A stretch of 64,000 bases of DNA from an uncultured Nocardioides sp. (GCF_947488515.1 NZ_CANKZF010000001.1:186001-250000), one strand, 5' to 3'. Shown: positions 18,097 through 27,003, counted from the stretch's first letter. Program-made: numbers and translations. Notes: generated by a model not told the origin, from the letters alone.

Positions 18097-19170
18097 GTGA
18101 ACCTCCATCGCCTGGTCGTCGCCCTGGAGCGCGCGTGGGACGGCGCCCGGCTCCTGAACCTCCATCGCCTGGTCGTCTCCGCAGAGCGCGCGTGGGACGG
18201 CGTCCGACTCCGGCGCCGTGGAGCGGGGACCCCCGAGCACTTCCGGATCGAGCCCTACGTCGGCCACGGCGGGCCAGCGGGCGTCGTCGTACGAGGACGC
18301 GTCCTGGACAACCCCATGGCCACCGAGGCAGTGGACGGCGAGGGGATCAGGGCTGCTGTGCGCCGAACCGTGCGGCACTTCCTGACCGACGAGCTCCCCG
18401 GCGTCCCCCTCAGGATCACGGTCGGCGGTGCCAGCGTCGACACAGCCACCGACGGCGACGGCTACTTCCTGGTCAGGATCGCACCGAGGGACGCCCTCGA
18501 GAGCCCGTGGACACCGGGCACGGTCGAGCTCCGTGGGGACTACCGCGGCGTGCGCGGCACGCGCGCTGTCGCGGTCGACGTACGCGTCCCGTCCGCCGAT
18601 GCCCGCTTCGGGATCGTCTCGGATGTCGACGACACGATCCTCCAGACCGGCGTCCAGCGGGTGGTGCGGATGATCGTCCAGACCTTCACCGGCTCCTCGC
18701 TCACCCGCACGGCGTTCCCCGGAGCGGTCGAGCTCTACCAGGACCTCGCCGCCGAAGTGAACCCGGTCTTCTACGTCTCGTCGAGTCCGTGGAACCTGTA
18801 CACGTTCCTGGTGGGCTTCCTGCGGCACCGCGGCTTCCCGCTCGGGCCCGTGCTGCTGCGTGACCTGCTCGGCACCTGGAAGGGGCGCGAGCAGAAGCAC
18901 GACCGCATCCGGGAGGTCCTCGACCTCCACCCGGACCTGTCCTTCGTCCTCCTCGGCGACTCCGGTGAGCACGACCCCGAGATCTACGCCGACATCGTGC
19001 GCGAGCACCCCGGGCGGATCCTGGCGGTCTACATCCGCGAGGTGCGGCTGGACCCGGGCGACGGACGTGTGGAGAAGGTGTCCGACGCCTGGGGGCCGGA
19101 CGTGCCCTTCGTGCTGGCCGCCGACTCCGACGCCGTACGCCGCCACGCGCAGGGCCTCGGACTGCTCTGA
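18097..19170 (+). CDS. App1 family protein (DUF2183 phosphatase domain)
   Basis: 357 residues from GTG 18097. The C-terminal half matches the App1/DUF2183 family of HAD-like phosphatidate phosphatases: GIVSDVDDTILQTGVQR has the DxDxT catalytic motif, VFYVSSSPWNLYTFLVGFL is motif II, and VLLGDSGEHDPEIYADI is the distal acidic motif. It likely dephosphorylates phosphatidate or a related lipid. The N-terminal 40 residues contain a 19-residue tandem duplication (NLHRLVV..ERAWDG.RL) that family members normally have once. The start is fixed by a leaderless-type promoter. A terminator lies downstream. Confidence 0.87.
   Translation: MNLHRLVVALERAWDGARLLNLHRLVVSAERAWDGVRLRRRGAGTPEHFRIEPYVGHGGPAGVVVRGRVLDNPMATEAVDGEGIRAAVRRTVRHFLTDELPGVPLRITVGGASVDTATDGDGYFLVRIAPRDALESPWTPGTVELRGDYRGVRGTRAVAVDVRVPSADARFGIVSDVDDTILQTGVQRVVRMIVQTFTGSSLTRTAFPGAVELYQDLAAEVNPVFYVSSSPWNLYTFLVGFLRHRGFPLGPVLLRDLLGTWKGREQKHDRIREVLDLHPDLSFVLLGDSGEHDPEIYADIVREHPGRILAVYIREVRLDPGDGRVEKVSDAWGPDVPFVLAADSDAVRRHAQGLGLL
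18099..18212 (+). repeat. 57-bp in-frame tandem duplication
   Basis: Two copies of 57 bp (18099-18155 and 18156-18212) begin gaacctccatcgcctggtcg. They encode NLHRLVVALERAWDGARLL and NLHRLVVSAERAWDGVRLR. The copies have diverged at several positions, so the duplication is not very recent. Confidence 0.85.
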
Positions 19171-19212
19171 CCGCCATGAGGTGACCCTCGGTCTCGCCCG
19201 ATCGGTCCCGAT

Positions 19213-19247
19213 GCCGGGTGACCACGGGGGCACCGTGGACACCCGGC
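19213..19247. terminator. Hairpin between convergent genes
   Basis: Stem GCCGGGTG/CACCCGGC (8 bp), one A-A mismatch, then CCACGG/CCGTGG (6 bp) around loop GGGCA. There is no U-tract, as is common in high-GC actinobacteria. It sits between the 3' ends of the App1 gene (plus) and the repeat-protein gene (minus) and could serve both. Confidence 0.65.
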
Positions 19248-19267
19248 CCGTGACCGGGCGACGTGCG

Positions 19268-20410
19268 TCAGCGGCGGACGCTCCTCGTCGTACGCGTCGT
19301 CACGACGAGCTGGGTGCGCTGCGGCGCCGAGGCCACCACCCGCACCGAGAGCCGCTTGCCGACGAGCTTCCCGGTGACCCGGAGGCGGGCCTTCGTGGCC
19401 CCCTTGATGCGCTTGCCGTTGGCGAGCCACTGGATCTTGCGCGAGACCGTGGTCGGGTTCCAGGTGCCCCGGGTCACCCGCACGGTGCGCGTCACCGCGG
19501 CGACGCCCTTGATCCGCGGGCGCTTCACCATCACGACCTTCGCGGTCGTCGTGGTCGCGGTCGTCGCGACCGGAGCCGGCGCGGTCTGCAGGGCGGGCGG
19601 AGCCGTGGTGGTCGAGGTCGGGTCGGCCGTCGGCGTCGGGGTGGGCACGGGAGTGGGCTCGGGAGTGGGCTCGGGAGTGGGCTCGGGAGTGGGCTCCGGC
19701 ACCGGCGTGGCGAGCTGGGCGTTCAGGCCGCTGGTCGACCCGGCGTCCTGGACGGTCAGGGTGTCGGCGTCGGCCAGTGAGGCGTTGTCGTTCCAGTACT
19801 CCACGACTCCGGTGGCGGGGTCGTGGAAGCCGAGCTTGTACGACCCACCCGGAAGGAGTCCGAGGTCCCAGCGCCCGTTCTCGACGGTCTCGATGGTGGT
19901 GAGCGGGGCCCAGGCGCCGCCCTGCTCGACGTACGCCGTGACCTCCGCTCCCACGATGCCCACGCCCGTGCTGCCGGTGACCAGGCCGGACAGGTGGGCC
20001 GCGCCTCCCAGGACGACCGGCGCCATGTCGAACTTCCCGCTGCGCAGCTCGACGACGGTGGCGTCGGCGGGACGGAACACGTCGTTGTAGAACTCGGTGG
20101 AGTAGCTGCCCGAGGGGTCGTCGTAGCGCACCTTGTAGTTGCCGTCGGGCAGCTTGCCGACGTTGTAGCTGCCGTCTGCCCCGGTCGTCGCCGTGTCGAT
20201 CTCGACCCACTGGGCGACACCGTCGACGGTCCTCTCACCCAGCGCCGTGACGTGGATACCGGGCAGCCCGGTTCCCCCCGCAGCGGTCACCACGCCGTGG
20301 ATCCTGATGGGCGGTGCCGCCCCGGCCGGGCTCGAGAGGACCGTGGCCGATGTGAGTCCCACGGTGGCGGCGAGCAGGGTCCCCACGACCCGCTTGTCCA
20401 GTGTGCGCAT
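19268..20410 (-). CDS. Secreted protein with carboxypeptidase-regulatory-like/Cna-B repeats and a Pro-Glu-Thr linker
   Basis: 380 residues. A signal peptide (VVGTLLAATVGLTSATVLSS, cleavage near AGA) precedes two beta-sandwich modules of the CarboxypepD_reg/Cna-B type (ITVHGVVTAAGGTGLPGIHV-like starts; DGSYNVGKLPDGNYKVRYDD; RWDLGLLPGGSYKLGFHDP). After these come a PEPT repeat linker, a Thr-rich segment and a basic C-terminal domain ending TRTTRSVRR. It is probably an extracellular or cell-wall-associated adhesion or structural protein. No LPxTG motif is seen. ATG 20410 is preceded by GGGGAG; ATG 20422 is an in-frame alternative. Confidence 0.75.
   Translation of the reverse strand: MRTLDKRVVGTLLAATVGLTSATVLSSPAGAAPPIRIHGVVTAAGGTGLPGIHVTALGERTVDGVAQWVEIDTATTGADGSYNVGKLPDGNYKVRYDDPSGSYSTEFYNDVFRPADATVVELRSGKFDMAPVVLGGAAHLSGLVTGSTGVGIVGAEVTAYVEQGGAWAPLTTIETVENGRWDLGLLPGGSYKLGFHDPATGVVEYWNDNASLADADTLTVQDAGSTSGLNAQLATPVPEPTPEPTPEPTPEPTPVPTPTPTADPTSTTTAPPALQTAPAPVATTATTTTAKVVMVKRPRIKGVAAVTRTVRVTRGTWNPTTVSRKIQWLANGKRIKGATKARLRVTGKLVGKRLSVRVVASAPQRTQLVVTTRTTRSVRR
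19650..19697 (-). repeat. 12-bp tandem repeat (4 copies) encoding PEPT
   Basis: Four near-perfect copies of ggagtgggctcg encode PEPTPEPTPEPTPEPT on the minus strand, a flexible extracellular linker prone to copy-number change. Confidence 0.85.
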
Positions 20411-20572
20411 GACGCTCCCCATTGCTGACGGGCATCGCCTCCCGACGCCCTCATCTGCGCACCGTAGATCTGTCAAATCGACGCATGCCCTCAATTGGGT
20501 ATGTCGTTGCTCGCCCGTGGCCACACAGTGGCGCGTCGGAGGATGACCGGTCTAGCCGCGACAGCCGCGCAG

Positions 20573-20590
20573 GCTGATCAGCTGATCAGC
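20573..20590. terminator. 18-bp perfect palindrome over the 3' end of the dioxygenase gene
   Basis: GCTGATCAGCTGATCAGC is a perfect inverted repeat that includes the TGA stop of the TauD-like gene. It may form a terminator hairpin or be a protein-binding site. Confidence 0.35.
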
Positions 20591-21501
20591 TCGTCCAGGC
20601 GGGAGTACGCCTCGGCGTTGCCGCGGACGACCCGGCTCGGTCGCCCGTCGATGCTCACCGGGACGTCACCCGCGACGGTGATGCGGGCCATCTCCCGGTA
20701 CTCCGTGCCGAAGTCGGCCACCGCGTAGTGCTGCGTCGCCCGGTTGTCCCAGACCGCGACGTCGCCGGGCTGCCAGGTCCACCGGATCGTGTTCTCGAGC
20801 CGGGTGACGCGGTTCTGCAGCAGCGTGAAGAGGGCGATCGACTCGGCCGTGTTCAGGCCGGTGAACGCCTTGACGAAGTGGCCCAGCACCAGCGACCGCT
20901 CCCCCGTCTCGGGGTGCACCCGCACGACCGGGTGCTCGGTCTCGAAGAGCTGCGAGGCGAAGTCGGCCCGCGTGTAGTTGGCGTCGGGCTCCTCCGACTC
21001 CTCGTCGCGCTGCGCGTAGTCGTAGCTGTTGGTGTGGACCGCCCAGAGGTCGTCGACCAGCGCCTTCAGCGGCGCCGGCAGCGCGTCGTACGCCGCCACG
21101 GTGTTGGCCCACACGGTGTTGCCGCCGTAGGGCGGCAGGTGGACCGCGCGGAGGACGCTGATCGCCGGCACGCGGTCGACGAAGGTGACGTCGGTGTGCC
21201 ACGCGTTGGCCGCCATGCCCTTGTCGGCCGTCACCTTGAAGACGCGACCGCTGCCGGTGCTGACCGTCGGGTGCGCCGACGTGAGCGGGCCGAAGGTCTC
21301 GGCGAACGCCTGGTGACCGGCCTCGTCGAGGTGGTCCTGGCCCCGGAAGAAGACGACCTTGTGGCGCAGGAGCGCCTCGCGGACGGTCGCGACCACGTCG
21401 GCGGTCAGGTCACCGCCGAGGCGTACGCCGTCGACGCGGGCGCCGATCCTCCCGCCGAGCTGCTGCACGGTGACGGCGGGGCGGGCGAGGGTCGAGGTCA
21501 T
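20578..21501 (-). CDS. TauD/TfdA family Fe(II)/2-oxoglutarate dioxygenase
   Basis: 307 residues. The metal triad is visible as [19 protein letters not shown] (HxD) and [12 protein letters not shown] (distal His). The 2-oxoglutarate Arg is in [30 protein letters not shown] is the typical N-terminal region. Family members hydroxylate taurine, alkylsulfonates or related acids to release sulfite and an aldehyde. Here the gene follows a betaine-type ABC importer by 28 nt, so its substrate may be a quaternary-ammonium compound rather than taurine itself. ATG 21501 is chosen over ATG 21519 because AGGGG is correctly spaced. Confidence 0.9.
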   Translation of the reverse strand: MTSTLARPAVTVQQLGGRIGARVDGVRLGGDLTADVVATVREALLRHKVVFFRGQDHLDEAGHQAFAETFGPLTSAHPTVSTGSGRVFKVTADKGMAANAWHTDVTFVDRVPAISVLRAVHLPPYGGNTVWANTVAAYDALPAPLKALVDDLWAVHTNSYDYAQRDEESEEPDANYTRADFASQLFETEHPVVRVHPETGERSLVLGHFVKAFTGLNTAESIALFTLLQNRVTRLENTIRWTWQPGDVAVWDNRATQHYAVADFGTEYREMARITVAGDVPVSIDGRPSRVVRGNAEAYSRLDELIS

Positions 21502-21529
21502 GGGATGAGCCCCTTTCATGGGTTCGGGT

Positions 21530-22435
21530 TCAGCCGACGGTGACCGGCTCGGCGGTCACCGGCGCGACGGGCGCGACGGTGCGGCGACGCGGCCACCAGG
21601 CGGGGTTCGCGCGACCCTGGCCGCCGAGGGCGGAGGTGACGCGGTCGAGGTAGATGGCGATGACGACGACGGCCAGGCCGCCCTCGATGGAGGCCGCGAT
21701 CTGCAGCCCCTGGACGGCGTTCACCACGACACCGCCCAGTCCCGCTCCGCCGACGAGGCCGGCGACGACGACCATCGACAGCGCGAGCATGATCACCTGG
21801 TTGACGCCGGTCATGATCGACGGCATCGCGAGCGGGAGCTGCACCTCGCGGAGCACCTCGCGCCGCGAGGCACCGAAGGCCACCGACGCCTCGACCGTCT
21901 CGCTGTCGACCTGGTTGATGCCCAGCTGCGTGAGCCGGACGGCGGGCGGCACCGAGAAGACGATGGTCGCGACCAGGCCCGGAGCGTCACCGACCCCGAA
22001 GAACAGGATCGTCGGCAGCAGGTAGACGAACACCGGCAGCGTCTGCATCAGGTCCAGCACGGGCCGCAGCACGCTGCGCACCACCGGGTTGAACGCCGAC
22101 CAGATGCCGAGCGGGATGCCGATCAGCAGGGCGACGACCGTCGCCACCAGGACCGACGCCATGGTCTGCATCGTCTCGGGCCACAGGTCCATGGACTGGA
22201 TCAGCAGCAGGCCGAGGCCGAGGCTGATCGAGAGCAGGACACGACGGGTCGCCAGGACCGCGAGGACCACGAGGACGACGACCATCGCCACCGGGGTCAG
22301 CACGGTGAGCAGGTCGTAGACCGAGCGCAGCCCGAAGTTCAGGAGGTCCTTGAGCAGGTCGAAGAAGCCACCGAGGTGCTCGGTCATGAAGTCGATGACG
22401 CTCTCGCCGCGTTCACCGATGCGCAGGTCAGGCAC
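21530..22435 (-). CDS. Glycine betaine/proline-type ABC transporter permease
   Basis: 301 residues with about six to seven membrane helices. The EAA cytoplasmic loop reads [20 protein letters not shown], the site that docks on the ATPase. The ProW/OpuAB resemblance is clear in the segments [22 protein letters not shown] and [14 protein letters not shown]. Start GTG 22435 overlaps the ATPase gene by 8 nt. It is part of a binding protein-ATPase-permease-dioxygenase operon. Confidence 0.92.
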   Translation of the reverse strand: MPDLRIGERGESVIDFMTEHLGGFFDLLKDLLNFGLRSVYDLLTVLTPVAMVVVLVVLAVLATRRVLLSISLGLGLLLIQSMDLWPETMQTMASVLVATVVALLIGIPLGIWSAFNPVVRSVLRPVLDLMQTLPVFVYLLPTILFFGVGDAPGLVATIVFSVPPAVRLTQLGINQVDSETVEASVAFGASRREVLREVQLPLAMPSIMTGVNQVIMLALSMVVVAGLVGGAGLGGVVVNAVQGLQIAASIEGGLAVVVIAIYLDRVTSALGGQGRANPAWWPRRRTVAPVAPVTAEPVTVG

Positions 22436-23708
22436 GTGCGGCCACCTCCAGCCGGCGCTCGTCGCGCTCGCGCTCCTGGGCAGGAGCGGTCGAGAGCGAG
22501 GACAGGATCGTCGCCCGCGGCACGACGCCGCTGAGCCTGCCCCGTCCGTCGACCACGGTCACGGGCACGACCTGGCGGCCGGCCCGGTGCATGAAGTCCC
22601 CGATGTGCGCGGTGGGCTCCACGGTGTGGAAGTCCTGCGACACCGACCCCGAGAGGTCGCCGTCGCCGCGGTTGACGCCGGCCAAGAGCGCCGCGTCGGT
22701 CACCACGCCGAGCAGCCGCTCGTCCTTGCCCACGACGTACGCGCCCTGGGCCTCGTTGTCGCCGAGGCGGCGCAGCGCCGCGTCGGGGCGCTCGTCGACC
22801 TCGAAGACAAGCTTCGCGGGACGCTGCAGGTCGTACGCCGTCAGCACGCGCGCCCGGTCGACGTCGGCCACGAACTCGCTGACGTACTCGTCGGCCGGGT
22901 GTGCGACGATCTCCGCCCCCGGGGCGCACTGGACGACCCGGCCCTGTCGCATCACCATCACCTGGTCGCCGATCCGCATCGCCTCGTTGAGGTCGTGCGT
23001 CACGAACACGGTGGTCCGACGGTCCTCGGCCTGCAGTTCGAGGAGCAGGTCCTGCATGTCGCGGCGGATCAGCGGGTCGAGGGCAGAGAACGGCTCGTCC
23101 ATCAGCAGGACCGGCGGGTCGACCGCGAGCGCCCGGGCGAGTCCGACGCGCTGCCGCATGCCCCCCGAGAGCTCGTGCGGCAGCTTGTCGCCGCGGTCGC
23201 CCAGGCCGACCCGCTCGAGTGCCGCGTCGGCCCGTTCGCGGCGCTCCGCCTTGCCCACGCCGCGGACCTTGAGGCCGTAGGCGGCGTTGTCGCGGACCGT
23301 GCGGTGCGGGAACAGCGAGAAGTGCTGGAACACCATGCCGATCCTGCTGTTGCGGATCTCGCGCAGGCGTGAGTCGCTCACCTTCGTGATGTCCTCGCCG
23401 TCGATCAGCAGCTCACCGGCGGTCGGCTCGTTGAGCCGGTTGATCATCCGGAGCACGGTCGACTTGCCGGAGCCCGAGAGGCCCATCACGACGAACATCT
23501 CGCCCGTGCCGATCGAGAAGCTCACGTCGGCGGCGCCGAGGTAGCCGCCGGCGGCGGCGACCGCAGCCGCGGGGTCGTCGGCCGCGAGCGCCCGGGCGGC
23601 CTGGCGGTCGCCGAGGCCGTACACCTTGGACAGGCCGCGGCCCGCGATGGCCGGCTGCTCGGTGGCACGGTGCGCCGGCTGCGCCAGCGTCTCGACGTCG
23701 GTGGTCAT
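22428..23708 (-). CDS. Glycine betaine/proline-type ABC transporter ATP-binding protein with CBS domains
   Basis: 426 residues. Walker A is VMGLSGSGKSTVLRM, the signature is LSGGMRQRVGLARAL, Walker B is VLLMDEPFSALDP and the switch His is in VFVTHDLNEA. The C-terminal 120 residues form a pair of CBS domains (GAYVVGKDERLLGVVTDAAL; VVPVTVVDGRGRLSGVVPR), which in OpuA sense ionic strength. An insertion rich in Ala (RQAARALAADDPAAAVAAAG) lies before the P-loop. Start ATG 23708 overlaps the binding-protein stop as ATGA. Confidence 0.94.
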   Translation of the reverse strand: MTTDVETLAQPAHRATEQPAIAGRGLSKVYGLGDRQAARALAADDPAAAVAAAGGYLGAADVSFSIGTGEMFVVMGLSGSGKSTVLRMINRLNEPTAGELLIDGEDITKVSDSRLREIRNSRIGMVFQHFSLFPHRTVRDNAAYGLKVRGVGKAERRERADAALERVGLGDRGDKLPHELSGGMRQRVGLARALAVDPPVLLMDEPFSALDPLIRRDMQDLLLELQAEDRRTTVFVTHDLNEAMRIGDQVMVMRQGRVVQCAPGAEIVAHPADEYVSEFVADVDRARVLTAYDLQRPAKLVFEVDERPDAALRRLGDNEAQGAYVVGKDERLLGVVTDAALLAGVNRGDGDLSGSVSQDFHTVEPTAHIGDFMHRAGRQVVPVTVVDGRGRLSGVVPRATILSSLSTAPAQERERDERRLEVAARA

Positions 23709-24691
23709 GACGCGAACGCCTCGGCTGCCGGCTCTCCCTCGGCGTCGTCGACGCCCTCGAGGAAGGACGCCACGGTGTCGGGGTTGGCCTCGATCCACGC
23801 CGCGGCGATGTCGGAGAGCTCCTCGCCGTCCTTGTCGTGCGCGTAGTAGAACTCGCCGGCCTGGTCGGTGGTGAAGGTGAGGTTGCCGAGGAACTCGTTG
23901 ATCTCGGGGTTGTCGTCGGAGAAGCCGGCGCGGGTGACGGCGCGGATCTCGCCGGCGCCGCCCCAGACCTCGTCGGGGTCCTCGAGGAAGACGGTGTCGA
24001 ACTCGACGGTCATCCAGTGCGGGCTCCACGCGAGGAAGACGATGGGCTCGTCGGCCTTCTGCGACTTCGAGACCTGCGCCAGCATCGCCGGCGTGCCGCT
24101 GGCCACGAGCTCCCAGTCCCCGAGACCGTAGGCGTCCGCGTCGATGGCGGCCTGGATGGTCTCGTTGCCGGGCGAACCGGCCTCGATGCCGTAGATCTTG
24201 CGACCGAACTCGTCGGCGTGCTCGTCGAGGTCGGCGAGCGACTTCACCCCGAGCTCCTCGGCGACGTCGCCGGGCACGGCAGGGGCGTACTCGGTGCCGG
24301 TCACGATCGTCGAGACGACGTCCACGTCTCCCCCGTCGATGAGCTCGCCGAAGGTGGGCTCCTGCGAGGGCCACCAGTTGCCGAGGTAGGCGTCGATGTC
24401 GCCCGTGCCGAGGGCGGACGCCGCGTTCTCGACGGACAGGTTCTTCTTGATCGAGGCGTCGTAGCCGAGCTCCTGGAGGACCTGGACGGCGATCTCGTTC
24501 TCGACCTGCAGGTCGACCCACGGCTGCTCGGCGAGGACGACGGAGTCGGTGGCACCGCCGGAGGAGCTGCTGGCGAAGCCGTCGTCGGTGTCGCTGTCCG
24601 AGGCGCAGCCGGTGAGCACCGCGCTGAGGCCGAGGGTGGCGAGGACCGCGAGGCGTACGCCGCGGCGGGTGGGGGTGGGGCGGTGGTTCAT
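23705..24691 (-). CDS. Glycine betaine/choline-type ABC transporter substrate-binding lipoprotein
   Basis: 328 residues. A lipoprotein signal ends in LSAVLTGC, and the mature protein begins with a Ser/Asp/Gly-rich spacer. The OpuAC-type fold is indicated by VENEIAVQVLQELGYDASIK and YLGNWWPSQEPTF; the WW pair belongs to the aromatic cage that holds trimethylammonium groups in this family. VFLAWSPHWMTVEFD is also typical. The expected ligand is glycine betaine or a similar quaternary amine. Start ATG 24691 has GAGGAG upstream. First gene of the importer operon, 168 nt after the LysR gene. Confidence 0.92.
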   Translation of the reverse strand: MNHRPTPTRRGVRLAVLATLGLSAVLTGCASDSDTDDGFASSSSGGATDSVVLAEQPWVDLQVENEIAVQVLQELGYDASIKKNLSVENAASALGTGDIDAYLGNWWPSQEPTFGELIDGGDVDVVSTIVTGTEYAPAVPGDVAEELGVKSLADLDEHADEFGRKIYGIEAGSPGNETIQAAIDADAYGLGDWELVASGTPAMLAQVSKSQKADEPIVFLAWSPHWMTVEFDTVFLEDPDEVWGGAGEIRAVTRAGFSDDNPEINEFLGNLTFTTDQAGEFYYAHDKDGEELSDIAAAWIEANPDTVASFLEGVDDAEGEPAAEAFAS

Positions 24692-24715
24692 GGAAGCTCC
24701 TCGTTGCACATCATC

Positions 24716-24721
24716 AATATA
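24716..24721 (-). promoter_or_regulatory. -10-like TATATT upstream of the betaine-type importer
   Basis: An AT-rich stretch, unusual here, contains TATATT about 24 nt before ATG 24691, with weak TGTAAG 16 nt upstream as a possible -35. It would give a short leader carrying the GAGGAG ribosome binding site. Confidence 0.45.
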
Positions 24722-24800
24722 TGAGTGAAACGATAGACTTACAGCATTGCTTGCTCCAAGCGGAGGCACGCCTGGAGCCAGACTGGTTGTGAGCGACAGA

Positions 24801-24817
24801 CATAGACGTGGCCTATG
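24801..24817. promoter_or_regulatory. Candidate LysR-type regulator binding site
   Basis: CATAGACGTGGCCTATG is an inverted repeat (CATAG-N7-CTATG) with the T-N11-A spacing typical of LysR-family boxes. It lies between the LysR gene and the importer, about 80 bp upstream of the candidate -10. Confidence 0.45.
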
Positions 24818-24859
24818 GCTGGCGTGACCCGCACCCGCGGACCCTGGCGCGGCAGCGGG

Positions 24860-25744
24860 TCAGCGCGCGCGGTCGGCCTGGTGCTCGCGGACGTGGTCCA
24901 GGAAGTCGGTCGCGGAGCCGTCCAACCCACCCGCGCGCCACACGAGCGAGACGGTGGCCCGGCTCTCGGGCTCCAGGCGCGCCACCAGGGCGCCCTTGGT
25001 CGCCGCGTCCGCGGCCATCCCCTCGGGCAGCACCGCCGCTCCCGCCCCGGAGAGGACCAGGGGCACGACCGACGCCACGTGCGCGGTCTCGACCATGACG
25101 TCGGTCGGCTGGCCGGCGGCCTCGAGCTGCGCGTCCAGGAGGTCGCGCAGGGCGGTGCCGCGCGGCGTGCCGATGAGACCGTGCTGGAGCAGCTCGTCGA
25201 TCGTCGTGGTCAGCTGCGGGCCTCGGCCCGGGGGCAGCACGGCGAGCAGCTGCTGCTCGGCCAGCTCGAGGCTGGCGAGCGGCCCCGCCGCGGGCGGTCC
25301 GTCCACGAGCCCGAAGTCGACCTGGCCGGTGCGGACCTGGTCGAGCACGACCGAGCGGGCCGCCGGGTCCGTCACCTCGAAGCGCACCTGCGGACGCAGC
25401 CTCCGGAACTCACCGATCAGCCCCACGAGCGGGTGGACCGCCCACGACGTGCTCGACACGATGCGCAGCACCCCGACGTCGCCCTCGACGACGCCGCGCA
25501 CGGCGCTGGCCGCCAGCCCGAAGGAGCGGACCGCCCGGCGGGCGGGCCCCACCAGCGCCTCACCGGCAGCCGTCAGCCGCACGCCCCGACCGTGCCGTTC
25601 GAACAGCGGCGAGCCGAGCTCGGCCTCGAGGGTGCGCATCGAGTGGGACAGCGACGGCTGGGCGATGTGCAGCACCTGCGACGCGCGCGTGAAGCTGCCT
25701 GCCTCGGTGATGGCGAGGAAGAACTCCAGCTGCCTGCGCTCCAT
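24860..25744 (-). CDS. LysR family transcriptional regulator
   Basis: 294 residues. The N-terminal winged helix-turn-helix reads MERRQLEFFLAITEAGSFTR and SQVLHIAQPSLSHSMRTLE, ending LFERHGRGVRLTAAGEAL. The rest is a periplasmic-binding-like effector domain. ATG 25744 follows AGGGGG. The gene is immediately upstream of, and co-directional with, the betaine-type importer/dioxygenase operon, which it probably regulates through the inverted repeat in the intervening 168 nt. Confidence 0.94.
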   Translation of the reverse strand: MERRQLEFFLAITEAGSFTRASQVLHIAQPSLSHSMRTLEAELGSPLFERHGRGVRLTAAGEALVGPARRAVRSFGLAASAVRGVVEGDVGVLRIVSSTSWAVHPLVGLIGEFRRLRPQVRFEVTDPAARSVVLDQVRTGQVDFGLVDGPPAAGPLASLELAEQQLLAVLPPGRGPQLTTTIDELLQHGLIGTPRGTALRDLLDAQLEAAGQPTDVMVETAHVASVVPLVLSGAGAAVLPEGMAADAATKGALVARLEPESRATVSLVWRAGGLDGSATDFLDHVREHQADRAR

Positions 25745-25752
25745 GCCCCCTC

Positions 25753-26364
25753 CTACCCAGCCCGCTCGATGGTGGTCACGACACTGGTCACCGACGGCCG
25801 CCTGGGCGTGCTGGAGAAGCCGAACCGGCACGGCGGGTCCACCGGCGTCAGGACCCCCAGGTCCGCACCGCGCCAGCGACCGGAGATCCTGGTGACCGCC
25901 ACGACCGACGTCGCGCCGTACCACTCGCGCCGGTCGTTGCCGGCCGTCCCTCGGGTGCGCACGCCCCGCAGCACGACGCGGGCGACGGGGTCGACGACGG
26001 AGCACCAGGCGGGCGACGTCGCGAGGCGGCTCGGCACCGCGGCGAGCAGCGCGCCCAGCGGCGTACGGCCGCCGGTCACCAGGCGCAGCGAGAGCGACGG
26101 CGCCGACACCTGCCAGCCGTCGGCGGTGTCCTCGACCGTGACCGGCTCGATGACGTGCTCGTCGAAGGAGTAGGTCGCCGCCACGAAGTCGCGCACGCGC
26201 TCCGTCGGCGCCAGGAGCACCCGGTGCCCGGTGGCGTCCTCGACCATCACGTCGGCGAACCCACCCCAGGGCGAGTCGTCCCACCGGCCGACGACGATGC
26301 GTACGCCGCTGGCGCTGCCCACGCCGGCGATGCGGCCGCTGAAGCGTTCACGGACGAGGGTCAC
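25753..26364 (-). CDS. Conserved hypothetical protein
   Basis: 203 residues with no recognised family. The sequence is a soluble alpha/beta mix (VRIVVGRWDDSPWGGFADVM, HRVLLAPTERVRDFVAATYS, AWCSVVDPVARVVLRGVRT), and similar proteins of about 200 residues are common in Nocardioides-type genomes. GTG 26364 overlaps the stop of the PaiB-like gene as GTGA, so expression is coupled to it. The 3' end lies 8 nt before the LysR start. Confidence 0.7.
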   Translation of the reverse strand: MTLVRERFSGRIAGVGSASGVRIVVGRWDDSPWGGFADVMVEDATGHRVLLAPTERVRDFVAATYSFDEHVIEPVTVEDTADGWQVSAPSLSLRLVTGGRTPLGALLAAVPSRLATSPAWCSVVDPVARVVLRGVRTRGTAGNDRREWYGATSVVAVTRISGRWRGADLGVLTPVDPPCRFGFSSTPRRPSVTSVVTTIERAG

Positions 26365-26996
26365 GGGGCGACGAGCCCGTCCGGCTCGCGTCCGTCCGCG
26401 GCGAGACCGGTGGCGACGCCGGCGCGGTCCTCGTCGGAGCGGTTCTGGCTCAGCTTGGCCTTGGCCTCCACCGAGTCGATGACGATCTCGACGCCGACGA
26501 TGGGGCGGAGGTTCTTGTCGACGTAGTCGACCGGGGCGTCGGTGACCGCCCACGGCTCCGGGCGCGGCTGCTCGTGGCGGTCGGTCAGCCGGGTGACCAG
26601 GCCGCGCACCCAGGAGGCGTCGTCGTGCACAGCGACCCGGCCGCGGAGGTGGACGACCGAGTAGTTCCACGTCGGGACGACCTTGCCGTGCTCGGCCTTC
26701 GAGGCGTACCAGGACGGCGAGACGTAGGCGTCCGGACCGGTGACGATCGCCAGCGCCGGGGAGCCGTCGACGACCCGCCGCCAGTGCCCGTTCGCGCGAG
26801 CGAGGTGGCCGACCAGCCGGTCGCCCTCCCACAGCACCGGCAGGAACGTCGCGTCCGGCACGCCGTCCTCGCCGACGGTGACGAGCTGAGCCGTGGCGAC
26901 CGCGCCGACGAACGGGCGGACCTCGTCGGGGTCCATCACGTTGAACCGCGGCACGTAGAGCGAGGCAGCGGAGGCTTCGGAGGGGGTGGTGCGCAT
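26361..26996 (-). CDS. FMN-binding negative transcriptional regulator (PaiB-like)
   Basis: 211 residues. The split-barrel flavin fold is recognisable from MYVPRFNVMDPDEVRPFVG-like start, ATFLPVLWEGDRLVGHLARAN, AIVTGPDAYVSPSWYASK and the PaiB hallmark VPTWNYSVVHLRGRV. The C-terminal NLRPIVGVEIVIDSVEAKAK followed by LSQNRSDEDR is also typical. PaiB proteins bind FMN; a repressor role is known only from Bacillus. CAGGAT lies 7 nt before ATG 26996, fixing the start as leaderless and excluding ATG 27005. Confidence 0.92.
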   Translation of the reverse strand: MRTTPSEASAASLYVPRFNVMDPDEVRPFVGAVATAQLVTVGEDGVPDATFLPVLWEGDRLVGHLARANGHWRRVVDGSPALAIVTGPDAYVSPSWYASKAEHGKVVPTWNYSVVHLRGRVAVHDDASWVRGLVTRLTDRHEQPRPEPWAVTDAPVDYVDKNLRPIVGVEIVIDSVEAKAKLSQNRSDEDRAGVATGLAADGREPDGLVAP

Positions 26997-27003
26997 GGCC
27001 ACC

